Of a DNA stretch of 64,000 bases, positions 1 to 6,225 are shown piece by piece. Where the stretch lies: positions 1,912,692-1,976,691 of the forward strand of contig CP051239.1 in the NCBI GenBank assembly GCA_017794945.1, written 5' to 3'. Position 1 is the stretch's first letter, and the number at the start of each line of letters is the position of its first letter. A program made the translations under genes and the position numbers. The stretch comes from Alcanivorax sp. (GTDB lineage: Bacteria; Pseudomonadota; Gammaproteobacteria; Pseudomonadales; Alcanivoracaceae). The notes under the pieces are model-generated. The model was not told the origin of the DNA. It made no database searches and was given only the letters and a program-made list of their open reading frames with translations.

Positions 1-37
1 TGAGTTCGGAAGTGTCGAGAGTCATAACGAACGGAAG

Positions 38-128
38 ATACAGGATGCAGGATACAGGATGAAGCGCGCGCACGGCCGTGCGGCGGGGCAGGCCTTTACC
101 CGCGCCTGTATCCTTCATCCTGTATCCT
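38..128. repeat. Palindromic repeat upstream of pdxH
   Basis: A perfect 16-bp inverted repeat (49-64 against 113-128, arms built on AGGATACAGGATGAAG) encloses 48 bases. The left arm is preceded by a second direct copy of ATACAGGATG (38-47 and 52-61). The element ends about 57 bases before pdxH. It has no T-run, so it is unlikely to be a terminator, and it looks like a dispersed repeat or small non-autonomous element. Copy number elsewhere in the genome cannot be seen here. Confidence 0.6.
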
Positions 129-184
129 GAATCCATAATGGATAGCTACAATCCCCGCATCACCGAATTGCCCAAGGACACCCC

Positions 185-814
185 ATGAAAGACGTACGCC
201 AGGAATACCACGCCCCCGGCCTCACCGAAGCGGACCTGCTGGCGGACCCGGTGGAACAAGCCCGCCAATGGGTCGACGACGCCATCAACGCCGAGCTGCC
301 CCTGGCCAACGCCATGACCCTGGCCACAGTCTCCGCCGACGGCCGCCCCTCCAGCCGCGTGGTGCTGCTCAAAGGCATCGAAGACGGCGGCTTCGTCTTC
401 TTCACCCACTACGACAGCCGCAAAGGCGACGACATCGCCGCCAACCCCAACGTCTCCTTCGTCATGTTCTGGGGCCCCTTCGACCGCCAACTGATCGTCA
501 ACGGCCGCGCCGAGAAAATCCCCGCCCAGCAATCCCGCGACTACTTCGCCAGCCGCCCGCGGGGCAGCCAGCTCAGTGCCGCCGTCTCGCATCAGAGCCG
601 GCCCGCCAGCCGTGAGCAGTTGGAGGCGGATATGGCTGAGCTGGCCGAGCAATATCCGGACGGTGAAAGCATTCCCATGCCGGAGACTTGGGGTGGTTAC
701 CGCATTGTCCCTGAAGAGATTCAGTTTTGGCATGGGCGGCCGAGTCGGTTGCATGACCGGTTTCGCTGTATCAGGGATGGCAATGACTGGACTCGCGAGC
801 GCCTGGCCCCCTGA
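185..814 (+). CDS. pdxH: Pyridoxamine 5'-phosphate oxidase
   Basis: This FMN enzyme oxidises pyridoxamine or pyridoxine 5'-phosphate to pyridoxal 5'-phosphate, the last step of vitamin B6 synthesis and salvage, in the cytosol. The 209-residue product is close to the usual length of about 215. It has the FMN/phosphate-binding block RVVLLKG (58-64), SRPRGSQ (123-129) and the long C-terminal signature around WGGYRIVPEEIQFWHG (169-184) followed by RLHDR, and it ends in RLAP as the E. coli enzyme does. It is intact and stands alone, on the left flank of the low-GC cassette block. The family assignment is secure. Confidence 0.97.
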   Translation: MKDVRQEYHAPGLTEADLLADPVEQARQWVDDAINAELPLANAMTLATVSADGRPSSRVVLLKGIEDGGFVFFTHYDSRKGDDIAANPNVSFVMFWGPFDRQLIVNGRAEKIPAQQSRDYFASRPRGSQLSAAVSHQSRPASREQLEADMAELAEQYPDGESIPMPETWGGYRIVPEEIQFWHGRPSRLHDRFRCIRDGNDWTRERLAP

Positions 815-835
815 TCCACGACCGCATTTAATACC

Positions 836-860
836 GCTCCTGCGTGTGCCGTAGGAGCGA
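836..860. repeat. Hairpin with GTAGGAGCGA repeat core
   Basis: GCTCCT (836-841) pairs with AGGAGC (853-858) around an 11-base loop just after pdxH. The right arm carries GTAGGAGCGA, which recurs downstream of the histidine kinase (35482) and, as a related form, downstream of glnG (57141). The shared position at gene 3' ends suggests a REP-type extragenic repeat rather than a regulatory site. There is no T-run. Confidence 0.4.
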
Positions 861-1013
861 GTGTGCCCCTCCACGAGCCGGATAGCCGCATTTGTGCCCT
901 GCGGAATTTTCTGGTTTTATCTTACTTCATCGAAATATTAATAATGTGATAACGCGCCAACTGACCATAGGATGCTTGAGTTGGCGTGCAAGGCTATTAA
1001 AACAAGGATCGTG

Positions 1014-1406
1014 ATGGCTGAGCGGCCCCCCAAGGAAGTTGTCGATACTCGAATCCGAAACCGGATCATGGGGTATCTTCAGCTCGTATCATCTGCGGCG
1101 CAGCAGAAAGATTGTCAGTGCCGCGTTCCCTATGTGAATGTGCCCGCCGAGCTCATATGTGGCTGGGAAGATTGGATGCCTGTCGAAGAGGGCGCTCAAG
1201 AGTTCACTCCGCCTGTTTACTCAGCTGAAGAGTACGAGGCAATAAAAAAGTATGGCTGTGCGTGGGGAGCCGTCGCTGCTGCGACATCAGAGGAAATGCC
1301 GTCACTTGAGGAGTTTATTGGAACGTCGGAGTGGGAGCGGCTGAAACAAGCAGCGGAGGAAGCCTTGAACGTTTTTCAGCGCCGTGGGGTATTCGAAGAA
1401 ACGTGA
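1014..1406 (+). CDS. Hypothetical protein in first cassette
   Basis: I do not recognise this 130-residue acidic, soluble protein. The ATG at 1014 is preferred because AAGGA lies seven bases upstream; an in-frame ATG at 972 has its GGA box touching the start codon. No signal peptide or membrane segment is visible. Cysteines cluster near residues 33-35 (KDCQC) and the C-terminal half is helix-rich and charged. Base composition is lower in GC than pdxH and resembles the other genes up to 4.65 kb. It is the first ORF of the cassette block and probably shares a cassette with the next ORF, since no clear attC lies between them. Confidence 0.6.
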   Translation: MAERPPKEVVDTRIRNRIMGYLQLVSSAAQQKDCQCRVPYVNVPAELICGWEDWMPVEEGAQEFTPPVYSAEEYEAIKKYGCAWGAVAAATSEEMPSLEEFIGTSEWERLKQAAEEALNVFQRRGVFEET

Positions 1407-1492
1407 AGGCGTTCTGGCAAGAAGCTTGGCTGGATATTTTGAACCTCTTTAGTGGCCTTAAACCGTCCGTTTAGATCAAGCGCTAAAAGTCT

Positions 1493-1834
1493 ATGAAAAC
1501 AGAGCACGATATAAAGTTATTGCTGTATGCGCAGCAAGCGCTCTTGGGCGAAGTGGCTCCACAGTTTAGGGCTGTGTCATTTAAGCTCTCTGCGGATGGC
1601 GAAGACTTGGTTGCTCGTTTCATATTTGATGGTGAGCCAACGAAAGAGGCCAAGGAAGTTGCTGGCGTTGCGATAACAAATTTGCTTGCAAACTACTCAA
1701 AAAACCATCGTAGTTACAAAGAAGAAATGTTGGGGTGCCCATACCCGCAAAAGATGGAGCACCTTCCGCTATTGGCCTATCTCCGAAATGAGGACGATTG
1801 GGGCACATGGACGAAACTGTACAAAACAACTTAA
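1493..1834 (+). CDS. Small hypothetical protein, possibly immunity-like
   Basis: This is a 113-residue cytosolic protein. It opens with a helix (LLLYAQQALLGEVAPQFRAV), continues with beta-prone segments (ARFIFDGEPTKEAKEVAG) and has a conserved-looking CPYPQKMEHL motif near residues 81-90. That pattern reminds me of small orphan or immunity-type proteins found in polymorphic-toxin and integron contexts, but I cannot name the family from memory with confidence and no toxin partner is visible. The stop codon runs straight into the attC-like site at 1829-1885, as expected for cassette cargo. Confidence 0.6.
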   Translation: MKTEHDIKLLLYAQQALLGEVAPQFRAVSFKLSADGEDLVARFIFDGEPTKEAKEVAGVAITNLLANYSKNHRSYKEEMLGCPYPQKMEHLPLLAYLRNEDDWGTWTKLYKTT

Positions 1835-1885
1835 AAAGAAAAGGCAGTCGGGCGCATAAATGCGCCGCTGCTTTTGACGTTAAGC
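1829..1885 (+). other. attC-like recombination site 1
   Basis: The site is 57 bases. R'' is a degenerate ACTTAAA at the stop codon of the preceding ORF; R' is GTTAAGC (1879-1885), a full match to GTTRRRY. Between them, arms AAAAGGCAG and CTGCTTTT and inner arms GGGCGCAT and ATGCGCC fold into an imperfect stem with unpaired bases, as attC sites do when single-stranded. Confidence 0.7.
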
Positions 1886-1900
1886 TCTAAAGGAGACTAG

Positions 1901-2500
1901 ATGATAGAGTTTTGTCCTCACTGTTGTAACAGAGCCAAGCAAGAGATGGTGCATGAGCAATATCATCGATCTATTGCTTGGGGAGTAGCCGATGGCGAAG
2001 AAGATGAATGCGAGGGGACATACCTCATCTATAAATGCACTACCTGTGATGAAATTCTTGTTTACTACCATCTCTTTGATTTTCCGCCATCACTTGTTTA
2101 TCCCGATATAAGTCTGGATGACTCCGTCCCTGATAGAATTCAGAAAATATATGGCGAGGCTGTAAGAATTAAGCACCTCTCGCCGAACTCGTTTGCGGTA
2201 CAGATTCGACGGGCTCTTGAAGCTCTTTGTCTAGACCGCGGAGTTCAAGATGGTGTTTTGGCGCGAAAGCTAAAGGTCCTGAGTGAACGGGGAGAAATAC
2301 CAAGCATTCTTTCTGAGGCGGGCGACATACTCCGTTTGATTGGAAACGTTGGTGCACACGCTAATGAAATTGACGTGCATCCTCTACAAGCTATGGCCAT
2401 TGATGATTTCTTTCAAGCTATAGTTGACTATGTTTATGTTTCGCCAGCTCGAATTCAGCATTTCAACGCCATGTTGCAAAAATATAAATCTAAGGCTTAA
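1901..2500 (+). CDS. DUF4145 domain protein (HEPN-like)
   Basis: The 199-residue cytosolic protein has an N-terminal zinc ribbon, CPHC (5-8) paired with CTTC (46-49). The DUF4145 core follows: an IYGEAVR helix near 83-89, the RRALEALC helix (103-110), and the hallmark ILRLIGNVGAHANE (143-156), then a C-terminal DFFQAIVDYVYVSPAR segment. DUF4145 proteins belong to the HEPN group and often occur near restriction and defence genes; whether this one is an RNase is unknown. The ribosome-binding site AAAGGAG lies about 8 bases upstream. The stop codon is embedded in R'' of the next attC, so this is the sole cargo of its cassette (1880-2560). Confidence 0.85.
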   Translation: MIEFCPHCCNRAKQEMVHEQYHRSIAWGVADGEEDECEGTYLIYKCTTCDEILVYYHLFDFPPSLVYPDISLDDSVPDRIQKIYGEAVRIKHLSPNSFAVQIRRALEALCLDRGVQDGVLARKLKVLSERGEIPSILSEAGDILRLIGNVGAHANEIDVHPLQAMAIDDFFQAIVDYVYVSPARIQHFNAMLQKYKSKA

Positions 2501-2566
2501 CAAGGCGGTGCTTTCGGACAAATTTTCCGCTGCGTTCCTAATTTGTCGCAGAGCGCGCCGTTAGAA
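2495..2566 (+). other. attC-like recombination site 2
   Basis: The site is 72 bases and one of the clearest in the array. R'' is GCTTAAC (2495-2501, a match to RYYYAAC, containing the TAA stop of the DUF4145 gene) and R' is GTTAGAA (2560-2566). Inner arms CGGACAAATT and AATTTGTCG pair with one extrahelical base, and AAGGCGGTGC pairs loosely with GAGCGCGCC. Confidence 0.85.
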
Positions 2567-2577
2567 GAGTCAATCTG

Positions 2578-2862
2578 ATGAGAGTAAATCGGAAAATCGT
2601 TGGTTCTCTATTAGTTCTAGTGGCACTTTCTACGGTTCTCTTTCACTATATGGGTAACTTTCTGGCTATCGACTCGTGCTTGGATTCAGGGAGAGCTTTC
2701 AATTACAGCTTAGGCGAATGCGGCAGTGCTGAGCACTATGAAACAAAATCATACGTAGCGAGATTCTGGTGGTTAATTTTAGTCACCTCGGCAAGTGCTA
2801 TTGTCGGGGTTTATCTTCTAACAAAAAGCTCAAAGGCGACGCCAAAAGGCGGCGCGCTTTAG
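2578..2862 (+). CDS. Small membrane protein, cassette cargo
   Basis: The product has 94 residues and two predicted membrane helices, at about residues 8-27 (IVGSLLVLVALSTVLFHYMG) and 64-82. The loop between them contains two cysteines and would be periplasmic or extracellular if the N-terminus is inside. I recognise no family. The ATG lies 12 bases after attC 2, and the 3' end reads into attC 3, so the basic tail (KSSKATPKGG) is encoded by the recombination site itself. That is unusual but known for short cassettes. Composition is AT-rich relative to the flanking chromosome. Confidence 0.65.
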   Translation: MRVNRKIVGSLLVLVALSTVLFHYMGNFLAIDSCLDSGRAFNYSLGECGSAEHYETKSYVARFWWLILVTSASAIVGVYLLTKSSKATPKGGAL

Positions 2863-2875
2863 CTTGGCGTTAGGT
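2816..2875 (+). other. attC-like recombination site 3
   Basis: The site is 60 bases. R'' is TTCTAAC (2816-2822) and R' is GTTAGGT (2869-2875). Stem arms AAGCTCAAAGGCG and CGCTTTAGCTT pair with an extrahelical C, closing on GACGCC and GGCGGC. It overlaps the last 16 codons of the upstream ORF. Confidence 0.75.
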
Positions 2876-2879
2876 GCTT

Positions 2880-3209
2880 ATGATAGAGACGGTGCTTGTT
2901 TCACTATGGCTGAGCATTTGTGCGTATTGGATATTCGTGCATGTCAAGTTTTACACAGCACTTAAGCGTCATGAGCCCGAGTTGTATAAAGAGAATTCTC
3001 GAGTTTCTCCGACGAAGTCCGCAACGGGTTTTGGGTATGTCGACTTTGCCCTTTCTGGTGGTCACAAGAAGTCTGAAAATAAAAATGTAATAAAATCCGG
3101 CGAGAGGCTAGTTCACGCCTATGAAGTCAGGCCCAAAGTGTTGGGCTACGGCTTCTTTTTTATGGCTATCTGGTTCGGAGTTTCAATGTTTCTTTGGGGT
3201 AACGAATGA
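2880..3209 (+). CDS. Small membrane protein, cassette cargo
   Basis: The product has 109 residues, an N-terminal membrane helix (about 3-23, ending in FVHVKFYTALKRHEPELY) and a C-terminal one (about 90-107, GYGFFFMAIWFGVSMFLW), with a polar cytosolic middle. The arrangement vaguely resembles UspB-like two-helix proteins, but I would not assign that name. The ATG at 2880 lies five bases after R' of attC 3, leaving almost no leader; an in-frame GTG at 2874 would lie inside the recombination site. The stop is five bases before R'' of attC 4. Confidence 0.65.
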   Translation: MIETVLVSLWLSICAYWIFVHVKFYTALKRHEPELYKENSRVSPTKSATGFGYVDFALSGGHKKSENKNVIKSGERLVHAYEVRPKVLGYGFFFMAIWFGVSMFLWGNE

Positions 3210-3213
3210 AGAC

Positions 3214-3291
3214 ACCTAACCAGTCCATGAAATGCGCTCCCTACGGTCGCCGGATCTCGTTTCACTCGGCCGTTTATGGCGGGCGTTATGT
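3214..3291 (+). other. attC-like recombination site 4
   Basis: The site is 78 bases. R'' is ACCTAAC (3214-3220, perfect RYYYAAC) and R' is GTTATGT (3285-3291). CCATGAAATGCG near R'' pairs with CGTTTATGG near R', with unpaired bases, and the middle is a variable GC-rich terminal structure, as in long attC sites. Confidence 0.8.
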
Positions 3292-3306
3292 GTTTATGAG
3301 GGCTGC

Positions 3307-3870
3307 ATGAGCGAGAAGCTGGAACCATTCATTCTGTATAGAGAAAAAGCGGAAAAGCTCTTGGCAAGTACATTTGCAAGAGAAATGGCAAAACCCACTG
3401 GGATCGATATTAGCTGGACTGAAGAAGGCCAAGTTGCTGTTCATCGAGGACCAGGCCAGGAGTCTATTGACGCGTATCTTCTGACTTTTCGGTTCTTTAT
3501 CCAGGGAAACGAAAGCATTTCCTTTCGAAACATGGGGGCACATTTTCGTGCGAGGATCAATGATGAAGACCTTGTTCATAGGTTCGAAGAGGCGAGAGAA
3601 GCTCTTAATAGATTTCTTGACGGTGACTCACATTTCAATGTTAAGGGCATGGTCAGTCGCCGTCAGTTAATGGAAGTATTTATTTTTGGTGACCTTAGTC
3701 ATGCTAACTACCAAGATAAAAGAAGCAGCTATAAGTCATGGATGGCCGACGAGTTTATGGCCGAGCTTATGAAAAATGAGTTCAGGCTCATTATTGGAAA
3801 GTGCTTAATTGTTATTGCTCATGTAGATAAGCTATGCAAAGAGGCAATTGAGCGGTATGGAAACACATAA
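3307..3870 (+). CDS. Hypothetical protein, cassette cargo
   Basis: This is a 187-residue soluble protein with no family I can recognise. The ATG at 3307 follows attC 4 by 15 bases; upstream in-frame starts lie inside the recombination site and are rejected. The N-terminal third is helical and charged (LEPFILYREKAEKLL). A central stretch, FRFFIQGNESISFRNMG, looks beta-rich, and the C-terminal 50 residues are strongly helical with an FRLIIGKCLIVIAHVDKLC segment. No signal peptide is present. The TAA stop lies inside R'' of attC 5, which fixes the gene as single-gene cassette cargo. Confidence 0.7.
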   Translation: MSEKLEPFILYREKAEKLLASTFAREMAKPTGIDISWTEEGQVAVHRGPGQESIDAYLLTFRFFIQGNESISFRNMGAHFRARINDEDLVHRFEEAREALNRFLDGDSHFNVKGMVSRRQLMEVFIFGDLSHANYQDKRSSYKSWMADEFMAELMKNEFRLIIGKCLIVIAHVDKLCKEAIERYGNT

Positions 3871-3939
3871 CAAGGAAATTAACTACGCGCCTGCGGCGCC
3901 GGACGCTCGTACCTCGCGCCGGTTATTGCGGCGTTAGCC
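3865..3939 (+). other. attC-like recombination site 5
   Basis: The site is 75 bases. R'' is ACATAAC (3865-3871, one mismatch to RYYYAAC) and R' is GTTAGCC (3933-3939). The centre GCGCCTGCGGCGCC...GGACGC...GCGCCGG is strongly self-complementary. It lies directly on the stop codon of the preceding ORF. Confidence 0.75.
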
Positions 3940-3961
3940 GGGGCTATGGGTAGGTGGTGTA

Positions 3962-4645
3962 ATGAAATCAGCCAAAAAAAAGACAACGTCCAAGAACATT
4001 CCTGATCTTTTCGGGAATATTGAGGGGTTGAAGCGGCATTCATTTATGTGCGTGTTCGTTCCTGAGCCATCACTCTCGCCAGCTGATAGACGGATTCGAG
4101 CCTGGCTTCTCCATACAATAGCCAGTGCTTCAAGACATTACACAAGAGCTCGAGAACTAGTCGAACTCCAAGATAGCGCGGATCAGTCACGAGATGGTGG
4201 CGCAATATTTCACATTCTTGATGTGTCAGAGCAGATTGAAGATTGCGTAACGGCGACGTATCGAGCTTGTATGGCAATCAAAAGGTTAGACTCCTGTGAG
4301 GAGGCACGAAAATTCTCCAGCGACTATAAAAAGTCGATTGAAGAGCTTCGCTCAATAAGAAATCAATTTGACCACATGCATTCCCAGGTTGCCGCCGCGG
4401 AGACAGGAAGTGGGCCAATATCTATCGTCTTCGGCGATGAGGGAAAAGCTATCAAATTCAGAAGATTAAACATGGCGACTCGCGACTTGCGTGCTCTAAT
4501 TGATGGGGTATACCGAGTTGTAGCAAGTTTGTACCCAGCCTTTAATGTGAATTCGAAGAAAGAAGCGGGAGGCCCAATCAGACTGGCTATGACTGCATCG
4601 ATTACAGTCACTGATGCCGATGGCAATACGAGAGAGATCGGCTAA
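3962..4645 (+). CDS. Hypothetical protein with HEPN-like Rx4H motif
   Basis: The 227-residue cytosolic protein is mainly helical in residues 40-145. The second long helix pair ends in EELRSIRNQFDHMHSQV, where R133-N-Q-F-D-H138 fits the Rx4-6H motif with a polar residue after the Arg, the catalytic signature of HEPN ribonucleases. The C-terminal part is beta-prone (LAMTASITVTDADGNTREI). The lysine-rich N-terminus (KSAKKKTTSK) is not a signal peptide. No adjacent nucleotidyltransferase (MNT) partner is visible, so a classic HEPN-MNT toxin-antitoxin pair is not supported. The stop codon falls in R'' of attC 6. Function is inferred from one motif only. Confidence 0.7.
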   Translation: MKSAKKKTTSKNIPDLFGNIEGLKRHSFMCVFVPEPSLSPADRRIRAWLLHTIASASRHYTRARELVELQDSADQSRDGGAIFHILDVSEQIEDCVTATYRACMAIKRLDSCEEARKFSSDYKKSIEELRSIRNQFDHMHSQVAAAETGSGPISIVFGDEGKAIKFRRLNMATRDLRALIDGVYRVVASLYPAFNVNSKKEAGGPIRLAMTASITVTDADGNTREIG

Positions 4646-4687
4646 CAATGCCATGCACGCTACAAGCGCGTGATGGCGGCGTTAGGT
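4640..4687 (+). other. attC-like recombination site 6 (array end)
   Basis: The site is 48 bases, the shortest and the last found. R'' is GGCTAAC (4640-4646) and R' is GTTAGGT (4681-4687). GCCATGCACGC pairs with GCGTGATGGC with one extrahelical base and a short loop. No further attC was found downstream before the 5.2 kb lipoprotein gene. Confidence 0.78.
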
Positions 4688-4726
4688 GGCAAGGCCTCGA
4701 AACTCTCTGAGGCCCGCCTTTCAACC

Positions 4727-4927
4727 TCAGCTACTACAATCTCGAATGATCGACAGCCGTCCGTCTTCAACCGTAATCGATACCGGTGTGTCGATGGAGA
4801 AGCCGGCTTGTTCGAGCCAGAGACCTTTCAGAAGAATGAATGGTGCCACGCGGTTCCCGCTGGAGGGAGTACGTTTTGGGATATAGTCCCAGTGGCCTTT
4901 GCGGACTTTGAGGGTGCGGTTGTTCAT
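4727..4927 (-). CDS. SymE family type I toxin-like protein
   Basis: The product has 66 residues. The N-terminus NNRTLKVRKGH, then PFILLKGLWLEQAGF, then TPVSITVEDGRLSII matches the SymE pattern (RxLKV, P-I-LKG-WLE-AGF, G-V-V-V--G-L-I), an AbrB-fold protein known in E. coli as an SOS-induced, sRNA-controlled toxin that affects RNA and the nucleoid. The start at 4927 is chosen because AGGAG lies 7 bases upstream; an in-frame ATG at 4948 would place that box inside the coding sequence. The gene runs against the cassette array and lies right after its last attC. No LexA-type box was confirmed. Confidence 0.75.
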   Translation of the reverse strand: MNNRTLKVRKGHWDYIPKRTPSSGNRVAPFILLKGLWLEQAGFSIDTPVSITVEDGRLSIIRDCSS

Positions 4928-4948
4928 GGTTGTGCTCCTGTTGTGCAA

Positions 4949-5053
4949 TTTCTAGGTTGCGTAAGTAGGGCGGTCGGGAGGCTAGAAACAGCAACAGGTA
5001 CTGCTCCGACTATTTCCTGCAAGCAGGTGTTCTATTCGTCGGACCTCCCGACC
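4949..5053. ncRNA. Structured leader region of symE-like gene
   Basis: Nested inverted repeats are visible: GGTCGGGAGG (4972-4981) with CCTCCCGACC (5044-5053), CCGAC (5006-5010) with GTCGG (5038-5042), and CCTGC (5016-5020) with GCAGG (5023-5027). They could fold into one long stem covering the presumed 5' leader of the SymE-like gene. In E. coli the symE leader is covered by the antisense RNA SymR, so an antisense or structured RNA here is plausible, but no promoter was confirmed. Confidence 0.4.
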
Positions 5054-5077
5054 ATTACATTCCCGGATTTCAGGCAC

Positions 5078-5110
5078 AAAAAAACCGCAGTACTTCCGGG
5101 ATGCGGTTTT
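5078..5110 (-). terminator. Rho-independent terminator, better on minus strand
   Basis: AAAACCGCA (5081-5089) pairs with TGCGGTTTT (5102-5110). Read on the minus strand the stem is followed by seven T residues; on the plus strand only four follow. It lies upstream of the SymE-like gene, so it may end a short minus-strand transcript or a plus-strand antisense RNA. Confidence 0.6.
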
Positions 5111-5120
5111 GCCGGCCTGC

Positions 5121-5150
5121 TAGAGTTTCTAGGCTCCTTCTGAAACTCTA
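5121..5150. repeat. Perfect 9-bp inverted repeat
   Basis: TAGAGTTTC (5121-5129) pairs with GAAACTCTA (5142-5150) across 12 bases, 45 bases upstream of the lipoprotein gene at 5196. It could be an operator or a leader hairpin. It is the third structured element in a 200-base gene-free stretch. Confidence 0.45.
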
Positions 5151-5195
5151 CCTGGATTTGCGATGCTGTCAATATGGACAGTGTGAGGAGGAATC

Positions 5196-5774
5196 ATGGC
5201 TTTTCCCAAACGCGGTGCAACGCTCACCGGAACCCTGTCAGCAAGCTTGCTAGCTATCTCCTTGATTGCCGGCTGCTCGGACCCGTCCTCGGACGCTGGG
5301 GACAAGGCGGCGTCGTCGACTCAGCCGTCCGCCGAGGCACCGGATGATTCAGGCAAACAGGAAGGTGCCGCTTCCTCCGGGCAGACCCGGGGCGGTGATG
5401 GCTCGGAGATTACGCTGAACGCCCTGACTGAGGAGGACATGCGCGAGGCCAGCCTTGCCGGCGAGCTGGGTTGCTCGTTCACCACGGAGGACGGAGAGGT
5501 GTTGCTGATTGCCATGGGCAATGTGGCTTCCTCCGATGCGGCACAGGGCGTGGTCAAGGTCGCCGGTTATGTGGAGCGCGTGTCGGCGCCTGGCGGCTTC
5601 GATGGCATGACGGCGGCGCCGACCTTCAGTGGTAAGGGCAAGACGGTTCACATCGAGGTCACCGGGGAGCCCGCCGAAGGCGGGGAGTCGCCGCCAAGGC
5701 CGGCAATGTTGACGTATGACCGGGCCGACGGCGCTCAGCGCGACTGGCAGGGCGAGTGGCGTTGCGGGCCTTAA
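5196..5774 (+). CDS. Hypothetical lipoprotein
   Basis: The 192-residue product has a lipoprotein signal peptide: basic MAFPKRGATL, a hydrophobic stretch, and lipobox LIAG with acylated Cys27. A low-complexity Ser/Asp/Glu/Ala linker (28-75) follows, then a globular domain (about 80-190) with a single Cys pair (GCSFT near 96 and WRCGP at the end) that could form a disulfide. It is probably a periplasm-facing outer-membrane lipoprotein. The ribosome-binding site GAGGAGG lies about 6 bases upstream. I recognise no family name. It may be cotranscribed with the membrane protein 9 bases downstream. Confidence 0.8.
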   Translation: MAFPKRGATLTGTLSASLLAISLIAGCSDPSSDAGDKAASSTQPSAEAPDDSGKQEGAASSGQTRGGDGSEITLNALTEEDMREASLAGELGCSFTTEDGEVLLIAMGNVASSDAAQGVVKVAGYVERVSAPGGFDGMTAAPTFSGKGKTVHIEVTGEPAEGGESPPRPAMLTYDRADGAQRDWQGEWRCGP

Positions 5775-5783
5775 GGATGCGGA

Positions 5784-6161
5784 ATGACTTCAGATAAGTG
5801 GATCAAGATTATAGCGTTGGTTCAGCTGGTGGCGGCCCTGCCTTGGCATGGTGTGTATCTTTTTGGTTGGTATGCGCGAGACGTGGCGGATTTTGACGCC
5901 TGGATGCTGTTTCTGGCTGTGGAAGGGATTCTTTTCCTGCTTATGCCATTGGTGTCGGTTGTTGGGGCTTTCCTGAATAAAAGGTGGGCGTGCTACACAC
6001 TAATGGTGTTTCCAGTGCTGGCCTTCATTCATGGCATTTCAGCCATACCTTACGTGTCGCATGTTGTGCCGGTTGGCCCTTGGCGCTCAATGGTTTTGGC
6101 TATAATAAATATCGGTAAGATTTATTTAGTTTATAGGATGAGAAAAGGGCCGAGGGCGTAA
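5784..6161 (+). CDS. Small four-helix inner-membrane protein
   Basis: The product has 125 residues and about four hydrophobic segments (7-26, 40-63, 68-88 and 96-118), with a basic C-terminus (YRMRKGPRA) that fits a cytosolic tail. No family is recognised. It begins 9 bases after the lipoprotein stop, with AAGGATGCGG as a plausible ribosome-binding region, so the two genes look like an operon. GC content is lower than in the housekeeping genes. Confidence 0.7.
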   Translation: MTSDKWIKIIALVQLVAALPWHGVYLFGWYARDVADFDAWMLFLAVEGILFLLMPLVSVVGAFLNKRWACYTLMVFPVLAFIHGISAIPYVSHVVPVGPWRSMVLAIINIGKIYLVYRMRKGPRA

Positions 6162-6225
6162 CGTGTCTGGCAACGAGCCGGTACATCGCCTTGGTTCTGT
6201 AAAGAAACTCGACTCCGGAGCTCAC

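Noticed and set aside
1407-1492. Possible degenerate attC between the two ORFs of the first cassette (GAAAC near 1400, GTTTAGA at 1468, with GAAGGC and GGCCTT arms)
   Set aside because: R' does not match GTTRRRY and the arms pair poorly. I therefore treat the two ORFs as sharing one cassette, but a covariance model could decide.
4670-5143. 157-codon plus-strand ORF running through attC 6 and antisense to the SymE-like gene
   Set aside because: It starts inside a recombination site, has no ribosome-binding site or recognisable domain, and overlaps the better-supported minus-strand gene.
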